DNA of 64,000 nucleotides from Gyrodactylus bullatarudis (GCA_012064415.1 SSNU01000120.1:41893-105892), one strand, 5' to 3'; positions 22,180-32,205 are shown, numbered from the stretch's first letter. The notes: generated by a model from the sequence alone, not told the origin. A program made the numbers and translations.

Positions 22180-22557
22180 CTATGCCTTCCTCTTACGTTT
22201 GCGAATGAGTTTCTTTCTAGCCCCAGCATTTACAACAACATCGTATTGGATAAATCCTTTTGACTCACTGGGTCTTTTTGCTTCTTCATTTTGATCATCT
22301 GCTGATTCTTTCTCTGACTCGGATTCCTCTCCAGATGTCTGAGAAGAGGCATCTTCGTCATCGGCATCATCATCTTCCTCCTCCTCTCCAGAGTTGAATT
22401 CATCCTCGTTTGGCTTATTCTGGCTTTCATCTCTCGACATTTTCTCCTCTTCTTTTGATAAGGATTCCGCTTTTTGGAAGATGACTGATGATGGTACCTC
22501 GCTCACAGATACAACACGTACAGGGGGAGGGTTTTCCTCGTCGTCTTCGCTCACCAT
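22180..22557 (-). CDS. Acidic small protein with basic C-terminus (125 aa)
   Basis: From the ATG at 22557. The N-terminal third is MVSEDDEENPPPVRVVSVSE. Residues about 50-95 are almost entirely Glu/Asp/Ser (GEEEEDDDADDEDASS, GEESESEKESADDQNEE), then KGFIQYDVVVNAG and a basic tail ARKKLIRKRKRKA. An acidic body with a terminal basic patch fits a nuclear or chaperone-like disordered protein. The tail resembles that of the small-gene array at 30-38 kb (…LIRKRLKRKA in copy A), so a distant family link is possible. Function unknown. Confidence 0.6.
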   Translation of the reverse strand: MVSEDDEENPPPVRVVSVSEVPSSVIFQKAESLSKEEEKMSRDESQNKPNEDEFNSGEEEEDDDADDEDASSQTSGEESESEKESADDQNEEAKRPSESKGFIQYDVVVNAGARKKLIRKRKRKA

Positions 22558-22739
22558 TTTAAAGTTCTCTTTTCAATTTCAATCACTACTCAAAGTAGGT
22601 TATTCCAATTAAATGCACGAGAGGGTTACTAAAATGATGTAATAATTATTGACTTTTTCAAATGATTAAAATACCTATAGTGAAACATATTTTTCAGACA
22701 AGCAATCAAAAATACTGTTTGGTAACGTTTAAGTTGATA

Positions 22740-23060
22740 CACTTTTGAACATGCCTATCAAAAATTACAAAATTGATCCAAATTTCACTAGATTATTAAG
22801 GTATATCAGTGAAAATTCTGAATAAAAAAATATTTTTAAGAAAAATATGGTAATTTTTCCAATTTTGATATAAAGCAAAATTCCCATTTTTTGAAATTTC
22901 AAAATCCCTCGAAATAGGATGTATCTGTGCAAGATTTATTGGCGATATTACTACTTTCACACTTTTAAATGTTGAGCTTAAAGTTCAAAATATGAGAATT
23001 TATCGCCAAAGGCGTGGAACACGGACGACAAAAATTATTCAGGGTCTATTATCAGCAAAA
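22740..23060. repeat. Decayed foldback-family sequence
   Basis: Contains the family's 'attttgatataaagcaaaat' and 'ttcccattttttgaaatttc' blocks and related wording, in disrupted order. No target duplication or termini were found. Confidence 0.35.
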
Positions 23061-23560
23061 ATATTTTTGTTGATGAGCTCAGACTAAATTAGTCGTTTGT
23101 GGTCAATTTTTTAAAAAATGATTTAAATGGAAAAATGAATTTTATCTGATATACGTTTGTTCTACATCACGCTCTAATTTCTATGGACAGGGTGATCATT
23201 AAGTTTTTGCAACTGACTGTTTTTAGAGTTTCCTCAAGATTTTTTGCATGTCCCGATAGTAGTTCAATTTTTAGCACACATGGATCTAAGACAAGGAAAG
23301 TTGTCTTGAAAACAAGACCTTAAAGTTTAATGCTTGAACCTCTTATTTCCTTCCTAATATGAGCACACTAGGTTTAACATACATGTCATTTCTTAATAGT
23401 TAATCATATTTTTACATTTTCATGAAACTACTTTAAAGTAAATATACAATAATATTTAACTTAAAAATGATAAAATTATGTAAAGAATATGATTGGCCAA
23501 CAAATTAATAATGTATTTATGACATTTTACTAAGCGATTGTCCAGAAATTAATCTGAATC

Positions 23561-25006
23561 ATGGCTGCATCAGCTGCCACCATGTCACTACTAAAGGAAA
23601 CTAGTGCGGGGCGGACAATTTCAGAATATGAAACTCTCAAAGTTGTCAGAATACCAAACAAAAAGATTGGAATTTTCTTTCGACTCTTTCAATTTGGCGT
23701 CATTGTCTATGTTGTTGGCTGGGTCATGATAAGGGAGAAAGGTTATCAATTAGCTGATAAGGCCATTAGTGGAGTTACAGCCAAAGTTAAAGGAGTTGCC
23801 TTTGCAAACTCCAGCATTCATGAGATTGGTGAAAATGTCTGGGACCCAGCTGACTTTGTCATCCCTCCACAACAAAGGGATGCTGTTTTTATCATGACAA
23901 ATTTGATTATCACACCAGGTCAGACGTTGCGCAGATGTGGCGAAAGCCATGATGTCTTTTCAGCCAAATGTAAAAATGATTCCGACTGCACGCCGAATGA
24001 AATTGTCATGGTCGGAAGTGGAGTTAAGACTGGCAAGTGTGTCGACTCAAAGATACCCGGTAAGAAGATTTGTGAGATATTCGGCTGGTGTCCAACAGAG
24101 TACGATGTTAAGGCTGACAAATTCCTACTCCAGTCAGCGCCCAACTTTACAATAATGCTAAAGAATACAATAGAATTTCCCCTATACAAGGTTAAGAGGA
24201 GAAATATACTCAAATGGATGAACAAGAGGTTCCTGAAGAAATGCCTCTATGATCCAAACGATGAACTGGGCAAATACTGCCCAATATTTCGTGTGGATGA
24301 CATCCTGGGCTATGCCAAGGCAGAGAAGAAGAATCTCTATGAGTCTGGTGGTCTAGTTTCCATACACATTGAATGGAACTGTGACCTGGATTTTGATCAG
24401 GACCAATGCCTGCCAAAGTACACGTTTAGACATCTGGATGATTTTGACTCAAAAGTGGGCCATGGTTGGAATTTCAGGTTCAGCCAGCATTATGTCCTGA
24501 ATGAAACTAAATTCCGTAACTTGATTAAAGCCTATGGTATCCAATTCTTCATAACTGTGTACGGGAAAGGCGGAAAATTCGATTTTCTTACATTTTCTAT
24601 GAATCTTGGCTCTGGCCTAGCCCTGTTTGGGTTTGCTAAGCAGATTTGTGACTTTATTGTCTCGTCTGTCTCCCGGGACCGGGATCTATATCGGAGGGCT
24701 AGAATTGAATATATTAGTGAGCTGGAAGATAATCCCAACGAGACAAAGGATAGCCTTGAAAGTGGAAAGCTCACTGAATCCCTCGAGAGTAGGAATTCGT
24801 CAGTGAAAAATTCGGAAAACTACTTTTCTCTGAAAAGACCAAGTGTTTATCGTAATAGAAAGGTATCAAAGTTCGCCGAGTTTATGGATATTTATTCGGA
24901 AAACTCCATTGAAAGTGCTTCAACTCTGAGAGAATTCCTCAAAGCCAAAGGTCAAGAAAAATTGAAACGTTTTTCCATTAGTCGGGGACTATTTTTACTC
25001 AAATAA
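23561..25006 (+). CDS. P2X: P2X ATP-gated cation channel, single exon (481 aa)
   Basis: A complete P2X subunit; three subunits form an ATP-opened cation channel in the plasma membrane. The N-terminal YETLK keeps the conserved T-x-K PKC site. TM1 is about residues 38-56. The KVKG motif (Lys75, Lys77) and NFR (304-306) with Lys323 in RNLIKAYGIQF are the ATP-contact residues. All ten ectodomain Cys are present (126, 137, 143, 160, 171, 177, 228, 240, 274, 283). TM2 is about 341-366, preceded by GKGGKF, with the conserved Asp364. The trafficking motif YxxxK appears as YRRAR (377-381), a conservative change. The cytoplasmic tail of about 115 residues is Ser/Glu-rich and longer than in many family members. 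The gene is uninterrupted, unlike typical multi-exon P2X genes, so it may be retrocopied. AATAAA overlaps the stop codon. Confidence 0.95.
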   Translation: MAASAATMSLLKETSAGRTISEYETLKVVRIPNKKIGIFFRLFQFGVIVYVVGWVMIREKGYQLADKAISGVTAKVKGVAFANSSIHEIGENVWDPADFVIPPQQRDAVFIMTNLIITPGQTLRRCGESHDVFSAKCKNDSDCTPNEIVMVGSGVKTGKCVDSKIPGKKICEIFGWCPTEYDVKADKFLLQSAPNFTIMLKNTIEFPLYKVKRRNILKWMNKRFLKKCLYDPNDELGKYCPIFRVDDILGYAKAEKKNLYESGGLVSIHIEWNCDLDFDQDQCLPKYTFRHLDDFDSKVGHGWNFRFSQHYVLNETKFRNLIKAYGIQFFITVYGKGGKFDFLTFSMNLGSGLALFGFAKQICDFIVSSVSRDRDLYRRARIEYISELEDNPNETKDSLESGKLTESLESRNSSVKNSENYFSLKRPSVYRNRKVSKFAEFMDIYSENSIESASTLREFLKAKGQEKLKRFSISRGLFLLK

Positions 25007-25990
25007 ATTTATTTACTAACCGAACAGGTGTTTTTATTAATTTGCCCCGTATGATGAAAGACTCCTCTCCATGAGTTTCTCGTATAAACGGCCTCAAGGC
25101 CAACTGCTTTAATTTAGATTTTATTGATTATAACGTTGTTCGCTACCTAACATTGTTTTCTTTTGGCTTGTATTGGTCTATCTGTGAAGAAAGAGAAGGA
25201 AAAGTCAGAAGATAACATAGTCAGCAAAAAACGTTATAGTTAATCTATGCCGAACATCTCCCTAATCAAAATTTGACTATCTTTTAGGATAGACTCAAAG
25301 ATGAGAAAAATTCTAAAAATAAAATCATCTTTTTCATTCACCTCAGCTATTTTTAATGAGTTTAGATAAAAAATATCACATTTGTGTGAAATTAGGTATC
25401 CTCACATGCCATTAGTACTGGTGGTGAAAAGATAAAAACAAATTGAATTCAAAATATATTCAGATAAAATATAACATTTAAGTTATTTATGTGTATAAAT
25501 TCAGGGATTTTCGATAGATACATCAGTTTTTGAACCTCAAGTCTAATACATGAGCAAAATTATACTTTATGCATATGAACTCGTTACTACTTATGAGTAT
25601 TTATACAAATTATAAGAAATTAACTTTACTGTTTTCAAAATAAATATTATCAGTATTGTTCAGTTTGTAAGATAACCTATTCTATTCACAAATTGTTATT
25701 CGTGACACATATTCCTTCTTGAAGGATTTGTGCTCATCCCAAACAATAATGAACCCAGGAATTATTCTGTCTTCAATGACTCTTACTCCTGAGCTTTTAC
25801 ATTATATAATTATTTTAACACTTCATACTGTACAGATCAATGTCTTCATTTAATTATAGTATTCTATTTCTATTTGTACAAGCAGATTTTCGTCATAATT
25901 TGTATCTACATATATTTCAATTTAATACAAGATTTTTGTCTAACAAAAAGAAGGATGTACATGTCCTTCATGTTCACTCAAAGGTATTTC
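25007..25990. other. P2X downstream spacer with a small MITE
   Basis: No gene seen. About 25131-25261 holds an inverted-repeat element: 'attataacgttgttcgctac' at the left and 'aacgttatagttaatctatg' at the right. A related copy lies at 32867-33100. Confidence 0.45.
25131..25261. repeat. Small MITE with ACTATAACGTT-type termini
   Basis: The two ends are reverse complements around 'taacgtt…aacgtta'. The right end continues into 'ctatgccgaac', which reappears inverted at the left end of the 32.87-33.10 kb copy ('gttcggcatag'). The interior shares 'tagaccaa / ttggtcta' wording with that copy. No coding capacity. Confidence 0.5.
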
Positions 25991-26561
25991 GACATAAAGC
26001 TAATTGATATGAAGTTGGGAAACTATTGTTTTTACAGAAATCTCGATATTTCCATCAAGAATTCGAATTTTCTAAAGATTTTTTGGAGTCCTACTCATGT
26101 TACCAGTTGAAGAAAAAAATTCTAAAAAAATTAATTTTATGAAAAAGATGGCCATTTTTCAAATTACGATTTGGCGCCAAAATATTTATTGATTTGAAAG
26201 TTGGAGGTTGATCAAAAGGGGGTTTTCATGATCAAGATTAGACAAGAAAATCAATTCACCTGAATCTTATCTGATACATTGCCTTATTATTGTTTGGGAG
26301 CTGAATTTCAATTTTTTGATCATTTTCACTACTTGAAAATAAATGCAATTTCGATAATTCAAAATCTCTCGAAAATAGGTAAACTATCGGTAACTTGACG
26401 GTGCTAGTCAGCTTTCTTGTCTAATCTTGATCCTGAAAAACCCCTTTTGATCAACCTCCAACTTTCAAATCAATAAAAAATTTTCGGTTTAAAGTTCGAA
26501 AAATGGGATTTTGGCGCCAAATCGAATTTTGAAAATCGCCATTTTTTCCATTGAAAAAAAA

Positions 26562-28233
26562 GTTCAGTTTAGGAACGCATGTTTTTTACTGTATTTAACC
26601 CTGTATTACTTACAAGTAGCTTCGAGAATTCATTATTATTCATTAGAGTTAAACGATATTAAAATTGTTCAATATAGAATCTTTATTTAAAATAAGCTCT
26701 TATTTCAGATAATTAATTTGTTTTTATCGGCACATCTTTACAAATATTATTCATGGATATTTAAGATATAAATCTTGAAAACTGTGATAAACATTTATCA
26801 ACTGGATTGATCTTTCGTGAAGATCCAGTTGTCATTGTTGAATTGTGCCAGCGTTTGGGATTAATCCCAGTCTCAAAACGACATGTATGTGGAAGAATGA
26901 TGACGATCATCAAATCAGCTAAGTCAGTTGATAAGAAGATATGGCATTGCTCACCTTGTCGAGCTAAAATTTCGATTAGAGATGGTTAGTTTTCCTTACC
27001 TAATATACTTGAGGACCTTCTTCAGCAAATCCCATCTCAAGATATGGGTGTTTGGAGGTGTTGACAGTAGAGGTCAATGCTTCATGCAGACTGTCAAAAA
27101 TTGATCAAAAGAGACTTTATTCATATATTTTATTTTTTAAGTATTTTAGATACTTAATTATTTGTTGGGAAAGAACTGCCGAGCTTCTTCGATTATTAAT
27201 TATTTGTTATAGGTATTTTTTGGTGACGAGGGATAATTGGATGCGGAGAAGTCACACATCTTCCCTAAGACATAAGACTCAGCGTGTATCTAATTTATAA
27301 GCTTGTAAAGAAACAATTCAAACAAGTATGGCAAGTATCCAACTAGATATACTAAAAGACTTAAGCACTTATCCCTCATCACCAAAAAATACCTATGACT
27401 TTATTCAAGATTATCATTGATAATTTAACAAGAAGAAAATATTACCTGGTTCAACGATGAATTCAAGTCGTATGCCCGCCTTTCTCAAGAAGGGTATAGA
27501 CATTGTAGTGATCCATCACAGTCTTCTAAGCAACGTCGCCAAAATTATTCTAATTTGAGAAAGAGCAAATTAGAAAATCAATTATAAACAAAAAATGTAC
27601 AATCCAAAAATATATCTTTTTGTTTAAAGCCTCTGCATAGGAGAGGCATTATTGTCTTTTTCAATTTGAAAAACCACATGATATATGTCTGAAATTCCCA
27701 ACTCTCTTTCAGGTTCCACTAGTGCCTCCGTGGACCTTGATGAACACCCAAATCCCGTTGTTTCGAAACTGCCAACTTGTTACAAACAGTTACCCGGAAC
27801 ATGAACGAAGCCTTTGATCGTTATGCCTCCATGATGACTGATATCTCGCTGAAGCCTCAGCCCCCCGAGAGCAATCTCAACAACATGAGACTGTATGTCG
27901 CAAGTACAGATTTGTCAGCTCATCAGGTTTTCACACGAACTGAATAGAGTCGATATGGGGTGCTGCTAAAAGAGTGTTATGCAGTTCGAAACAAGAGGAA
28001 GGCTCTTATCGACTCTTATCTGAACCAATATCTATTCAGAAGAAAGAATAAAAAGAGAATCTTATCGGCAACTTTGAAGGCAATAAAAGATATTTATTCT
28101 TGATTATTTTAAATAAAGATTATATTTTCCCTTATTAAAATCTCGTTTAACTCATAATAATGAATTCTCGAAGCTACTTGTAAGTAATTACAGGGTTAAA
28201 TACAGTAAAAAAATCTGCGTTCCTAATCTGAAC
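26562..28233 (+). mobile_element. Merlin/ISXO2-like DNA transposon remnant
   Basis: Terminal inverted repeats of about 90 bp: 26562-26656 versus 28142-28233 (opening 'gttcag', then 'taggaacgca', later 'acttacaagtagcttcgaga'), with small indels. Between them lie pieces of an ISXO2-type transposase: a zinc-ribbon part (KIWHCSPCRAKISIRDG, 26807-26989) and the hallmark VFGGVDSRGQCFMQTV (about 27045-27105) in shifted frames. The middle (27.3-27.6 kb) also holds ITWFNDEFKSYARLSQEGYR, which looks like a LINE linker segment and may be a further insertion. I found no convincing target duplication. Dead. Confidence 0.65.
26807..27110 (+). pseudogene. ISXO2-like transposase remnant
   Basis: The N-terminal part reads LIPVSKRHVCG … KIWHCSPCRAKISIRDG, the Cys-containing ribbon preceding a conserved S-x-R-x-G, then a stop. 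In another frame the catalytic-domain signature WVFGGVDSRGQCFMQTV follows. In functional relatives these are one continuous protein of about 250-300 residues with a DDE core. Here stops and frame changes break it. Confidence 0.6.
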
Positions 28234-28453
28234 ATTAGCCAAATTTTTTTCAGAATTTTTTTCTTCAACTGGTAAAAGTGGGCAACATGAGTAGGATTCC
28301 AAAAAATCTTTAAAAAATTCGAATTCTTGATGAAAAAATCGAGATTTCTGTAAAAATCATAGATTTCCAACTTCATATCAATCAACTTAAGTTATTAAAT
28401 TTTGAAAAGATATTTTTTATATACGAAATTTTGTTTAAACTTATGCCTTCTCT

Positions 28454-28521
28454 TCTATACCTTTTTCGATTCATTTTGAGAGAAAGAGTAGAACAATATG
28501 ATAGAAACATGTTTTCATTAT
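28454..28521. repeat. Left TIR of the mariner-like element
   Basis: Sixty-eight bases that are the exact reverse complement of 29873-29940. The outermost bases include the TA target duplication (28456-28457), and the element proper probably begins TACC at 28458. Confidence 0.9.
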
Positions 28522-29936
28522 GATTATGTACAAAAAGAAGAAATAAAATAGTGTAATTATATAGAAGTAGATGTATAGCAGTCTATTCTTATATATGATT
28601 AATGGTATGACGCAATAATATTCATTACAATAACTTAAGGCTAGAAAAAAATCAAAAAGGAAGATAATAATTTCAATATGATAGATTTTATTCAATTAAA
28701 TCTTCTCTATTCATGATAACTGGGAAATATTTTTCAATGTGAACTGAACATTGAGCAATTGTGTTTGGTGATATCTGCCGTATTGCTTGCTCAGCACCAA
28801 CTTCCAAAACTCCCATGTTATACTCACATTTTGGAATATCCCCTCCGTTTCTTGAATATTCGATGATTTCTTGTCTTCTATCATTTAAATAATTTTTGAC
28901 ATAACTTTTGAAAGAACTCCAAACTTTTTCAATAGGGTTAATCAAGTATGAATACGGAGCAAGCCTTAATATTTTAAAGTTATCGTCCTCAATTCCCTCT
29001 TCACAGTTTGAATGACAAGGGGCGTTATCAATTATCAGGGTACAGGGAAAAAGGCCTTCATTTTGACATTTTTCTTTTAAATACATAAGATACTCTTTAA
29101 AACCTTCTTGATTCAAGCTTCCTCTTTTTATTTTGAAGTCAATCAATCTTTGTTTTGGAATAACTCCAATACAATGAAGGTTTTGACCTTTGGAGGCTGT
29201 GTTAACAATGCTACACTTCTCACCAATTCTTGATCTGCCCTGAGATCTTGAACAGTACAAATTGAAGTTTGTTTCATCCTGATAAAGTATGGTTCTACCT
29301 TCAGCTCTGTGTTCAAATAAATTTTCTAAATATTCAAATCTCTTTTGCTTGTTATCTTGTGTGTTTACATTCATTGGAATGTGTTGAAGCTTTTTAAGGG
29401 TAAAGCATTCCCCATCTAACCATTTCTTGACTGTGATCGACAGAGATTCATTGAAATTTCTTGCATGTTCCATACAACATTCGTCAAGCGTTGCAGTAGG
29501 ACTTGTTTCAATGAATTCCACAAGCGACTGAAGCTTACCAGGAGTAAACTTTATATTATTTTGTCCTCCTCTGGGTAAAGGAGCATCTGTGTTTGTTCGT
29601 ACCCAACGATATGCTGTGGAATATGGAACGTTTGACCAATTTTCACCATTTCTATACAGTTCTAGAACTCTCTTTCTAATACATGGTTCGTGCTTCGGCA
29701 TGTCTAATAAATAAGTCTATAGTAAAGTCTCGACAAAACGTACTACAATAATAACAATAGAAAGTCCCCCCTAATATTCTAACCAATAAGAATGAGTTTG
29801 GTATTTGACCTTAAGTTGACCTTAGAATTTTACACTGTAACTCATAAATACCTCCCCCTTTTTTGTACTTTAATAATGAAAACATGTTTCTATCATATTG
29901 TTCTACTCTTTCTCTCAAAATGAATCGAAAAAGGTA
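28458..29936 (-). mobile_element. Tc1/mariner-like transposon with perfect TIRs
   Basis: About 1.48 kb, bounded by 68-bp inverted repeats identical base for base. TA is duplicated outside the ends (28456-28457 and 29937-29938), as expected for IS630/Tc1/mariner transposition. It carries one uninterrupted transposase gene on the minus strand. Identical TIRs plus an intact frame imply recent activity. It lies in the 3' end of copy A of the small-gene array: on the minus strand the coding sequence stops at …AAAGCTC-TA, and a matching TA-GAAG flank resumes beyond the far end. Confidence 0.9.
28688..29701 (-). CDS. Tc1/mariner-family DDE transposase (337 aa)
   Basis: Cut-and-paste transposase acting at the element's TIRs. 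The N-terminal half has a helix-turn-helix DNA-binding region (RKRVLELYRNGENWSNVPYS, then TAYRWVRTN) and a second HTH-like part near residues 60-110. The catalytic triad is visible: Asp in LYQDETNFNLY (about residue 140), Asp in LIIDNAPCHSN, and Glu in LAPYSYLINPIEKVWSSFK. I count 32 residues between the second Asp and the Glu, shorter than the 34 of classical Tc1, so the subfamily is uncertain. The ATG at 29701 gives a normal family length with no stop or frameshift. Confidence 0.92.
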   Translation of the reverse strand: MPKHEPCIRKRVLELYRNGENWSNVPYSTAYRWVRTNTDAPLPRGGQNNIKFTPGKLQSLVEFIETSPTATLDECCMEHARNFNESLSITVKKWLDGECFTLKKLQHIPMNVNTQDNKQKRFEYLENLFEHRAEGRTILYQDETNFNLYCSRSQGRSRIGEKCSIVNTASKGQNLHCIGVIPKQRLIDFKIKRGSLNQEGFKEYLMYLKEKCQNEGLFPCTLIIDNAPCHSNCEEGIEDDNFKILRLAPYSYLINPIEKVWSSFKSYVKNYLNDRRQEIIEYSRNGGDIPKCEYNMGVLEVGAEQAIRQISPNTIAQCSVHIEKYFPVIMNREDLIE

Positions 29937-29940
29937 TAGA
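29873..29940. repeat. Right TIR of the mariner-like element
   Basis: Exact reverse complement of 28454-28521. The element ends GGTA at 29936, followed by the duplicated TA and then the truncated gene copy (gagctttcc on the plus strand). Confidence 0.9.
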
Positions 29941-30101
29941 GCTTTCCTCTTTAGTCTCTTCCTAATTAAGGCTGCTCTTCCGAAATAACATTCAGATTCC
30001 GATAGTTCAGGTAGACTGCATTTTTCACTAGATTCAGGTTGTATTTCCTGATCATTACTCTTAGGTATTTCTTCAGTTTCTTATGGTACCTTTTCAGACA
30101 T
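29939..30101 (-). pseudogene. Array copy A: stop codon plus mariner insertion
   Basis: Minus-strand copy of the MSDKVPEE family starting at the ATG at 30101: MSEKVP, then TAA at codon 7, then in the same frame ETEEIPKSNDQE, PESSEKCS, PELSESECYFGRAALIRKRLKRKA. The final codons are cut by the mariner element. Two independent lesions make it a pseudogene. The upstream 'gtaagtttattttagatgttgcaat' and the 'aatcattgcgtgatgtgata' box (near 30211-30236) match the intact copies. Confidence 0.85.
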
Positions 30102-31044
30102 TACAAGATTTGATTTTCTTACACTTGTTTTCTTCTTCTTGTAAGTTTATTTTAGATGTTGCAATGAGATTTTTAATTCGATAGAATTTTTGATAAAAAA
30201 CATACTCTCTAATCATTGCGTGATGTGATAAATTAGTTAAATTTTATGAGGAAAATATAAAAAGTGATAATTATAACCGGTCAGGATTAAAATAATTATT
30301 TTCCCTTCCTATTCAAATTCTGATTGCTTTGTGAATCAATTTATAAGAAAGAAGGACCACTCGGAAAGAATTTAAAAATTACACCAAAGCGGCTTGTTTC
30401 AGGGATCCAATCTACCTCTTCAAAATTAAAATACAAAACTTATTAAATTGCATGAACAGAGAGCTGAAATGCCTTAATCAGGAATCGAAAAAGCTTGCAC
30501 AATATTGTAATTGAATATTAAACGAAAATTTGTTACAAGAAAACTTATGTTTTGTTAAATTTTAACATTTAAAGTCTTATTACTTAATTACCGATTTTTT
30601 CTGGCCTAAAGAATTTAGAAATTTTATTCTATTGAAATATGGTTTTCTATTAGTCCTAGGGATGATGTTATTGTTGAGAATATTTTATAGAATTTTGTCG
30701 AGTGATTAAATTAAAAAAGTTTTTTATAAATTTATAACAAAAAATTGATTATAATCTTAGATTTACATGTCTTCCTCGACCAATCAAGCATTTATTAATT
30801 ATTGGTCAATGATCATTTCAATTTTAATTTAACAATAAGACCAGTAGAAAGGACAACGAGAAAAAAACTTTGACGATTTTTACTGAAATGTATAAACGAT
30901 TTGGAATGGAAACTGAGACGACTCAAAGATAGACCAAGAGTTTGAAGAGCTATTAATTAAAAAGAAAGAAGAAAACAACAAAGTATTAATAGCACCAATA
31001 CGGCGTACAGGGTTATTTATTTGAGAAAGAAGCTGTTCGAAATT

Positions 31045-31269
31045 TTATTTTGAATTTTGATTTTGCTCTTGAGCTTTCTTCTTCTGTCGCTTTCTGGTTG
31101 GGCCTGCTCTTTCGGCAAAGAATTCAGTTTCCGAGAATTTAGGTGGACCTTCCTCAGGACCGTCTTCTTCATTAGATTCGGAAGACTGTGTTACTGACTC
31201 ATCAGTGAGAAATTCATCACTGACAGATATTTCTAAAACTATAGTTTCTTCTGGTACCTTGTCAGACAT
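31045..31269 (-). CDS. Array copy B: MSDKVPEE-family protein (74 aa)
   Basis: Longest member. N-terminus MSDKVPEETIVLEISVSDEF, an acidic Ser/Glu/Pro middle (SSESNEEDGPEEGPPKFSE), then the basic motif ERAGPTRKRQKKKAQ and an extra tail EQNQNSK not seen in the other intact copies. No signal peptide, Cys pattern or membrane segment. The fixed parts across the family are the first nine residues, the PESNEEDD-like acidic core and the terminal R(A)xPxRKRxKRKAQ, whose basic patch could be a nuclear localisation or nucleic-acid-binding signal. Function unknown. Confidence 0.75.
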   Translation of the reverse strand: MSDKVPEETIVLEISVSDEFLTDESVTQSSESNEEDGPEEGPPKFSETEFFAERAGPTRKRQKKKAQEQNQNSK

Positions 31270-31306
31270 TGCGAAATTTAATATTTCTACTCTTGTATAT
31301 CTTCTT

Positions 31307-31408
31307 CTTATAAGTTTAGTTTAGATTATGCAATGAGTTATTTAATTCGATAGAATTTCTGATAAAAATCATACTCTCCAATGATTACGTGAAATGATAA
31401 GTTGATTG
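31307..31408 (-). promoter_or_regulatory. Shared promoter boxes of array copy B
   Basis: On the minus strand, a TATA-like CTTATAAG lies at 31307-31314, about 40 bp upstream of the ATG. A 'tagattatgcaatgag' box follows, then a distal box at 31378-31408 (plus-strand reading ccaatgattacgtgaaatga…). The same three boxes in the same order recur upstream of the other copies, so they were duplicated with the gene. The distal box resembles a bZIP-type half site (CGTNATGTGA). Confidence 0.6.
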
Positions 31409-31799
31409 AATTTTACCACGAATACTGTACACCAGTTTAGGTGCTTGAAAAAGCACACACCCTGTTTTTGACTCTTGAAACAGTTTTTACTTATCATAAT
31501 CATACTTTTAAGTAGGACAAGTATTTTGAAAAATAATCTTTTAGAAAAATTTTTCCATTTTTTCGATTTTTGGTTTCATTTTGTAGAGAAATTTCTCCTG
31601 ATTCTATCTGGACCAGTAAATCCTATTGAACTCGTTCGTTTAGTATGAGAAAAATTAAAAATTAAACCTGAATTTTGAATGAAAAAATTAATTTGTCATC
31701 TTAATTGTACCCTTCACTAATTACTAATTACTAGGGCCTCAAAAAAGTAAAGCTAGTTTGAGAGAGAATGACTATGAGAATTTCAATGGACTCGCCAAT

Positions 31800-32205
31800 T
31801 TTCAGGGATCTTGAATCATCAAAATTTCATCGACTTTCAAGTAGTGAAAATGGTCAAAAAATCAAAATTCGATTTTCACAAGAAGAGGGGCGGATTCTCA
31901 AAATCTGAATCAGTATATTTGATTTCTTTGACTAATCGTGATCCTAAAAATCAACTTTTAAATCAACAAAAATTATCAACTCAAAGTTCAAAAAAATGGG
32001 AATCCGGCTCCATCGCTAGATTTGAAATATGCCATAACTTTCTTTAAATTTGATTTTTTTCAAATTTATTTTCTTCAGATCCTGAAAGTGGAACCTACGA
32101 TCTAGATTCCAAAAAATCTTGATCAAATTCGATTTCTTGGTGAAAAAATTCATAATTTTGTAAAAAGCATAAATTCCTATCTTCATATTAATTAGGTGTA
32201 CTATT
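31800..32205 (+). repeat. Foldback-family repeat, right-arm type
   Basis: Colinear with 16200-16606: 'tcatcgactttcaagtag', 'gatttctttgactaatcgtg', 'aaatgggaat', 'gatctagattccaaaaaatc', ending 'cttcatattaattaggtgta'. A clear copy with several substitutions and small indels. The ORFs here are shadows of the repeat. Confidence 0.7.

Larger units (their letters stand above)
25995..28386. repeat. Foldback element split by a Merlin-like insertion
   Basis: Left arm 25995-26265 is inversely repeated as 26415-26560 plus 28235-28386. The matches include the ends 'aattgatatgaagttgg…' / '…ccaacttcatatcaatcaac', the 'tccatcaagaattcgaattt' block and the 'cctactcatgtt' block. The right arm is interrupted by the TIR element 26561-28234. 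Family member of the 15.9-16.6 kb palindrome. Confidence 0.75.

Noticed and set aside
23750..24774. Minus-strand ORFs opposite P2X
   Set aside because: Shadows of a strongly conserved plus-strand coding sequence. No independent motif.
26807..28100. Intact transposase gene in the Merlin-like element
   Set aside because: The ribbon and catalytic motifs are in different frames with stops between, so only a remnant is supported.
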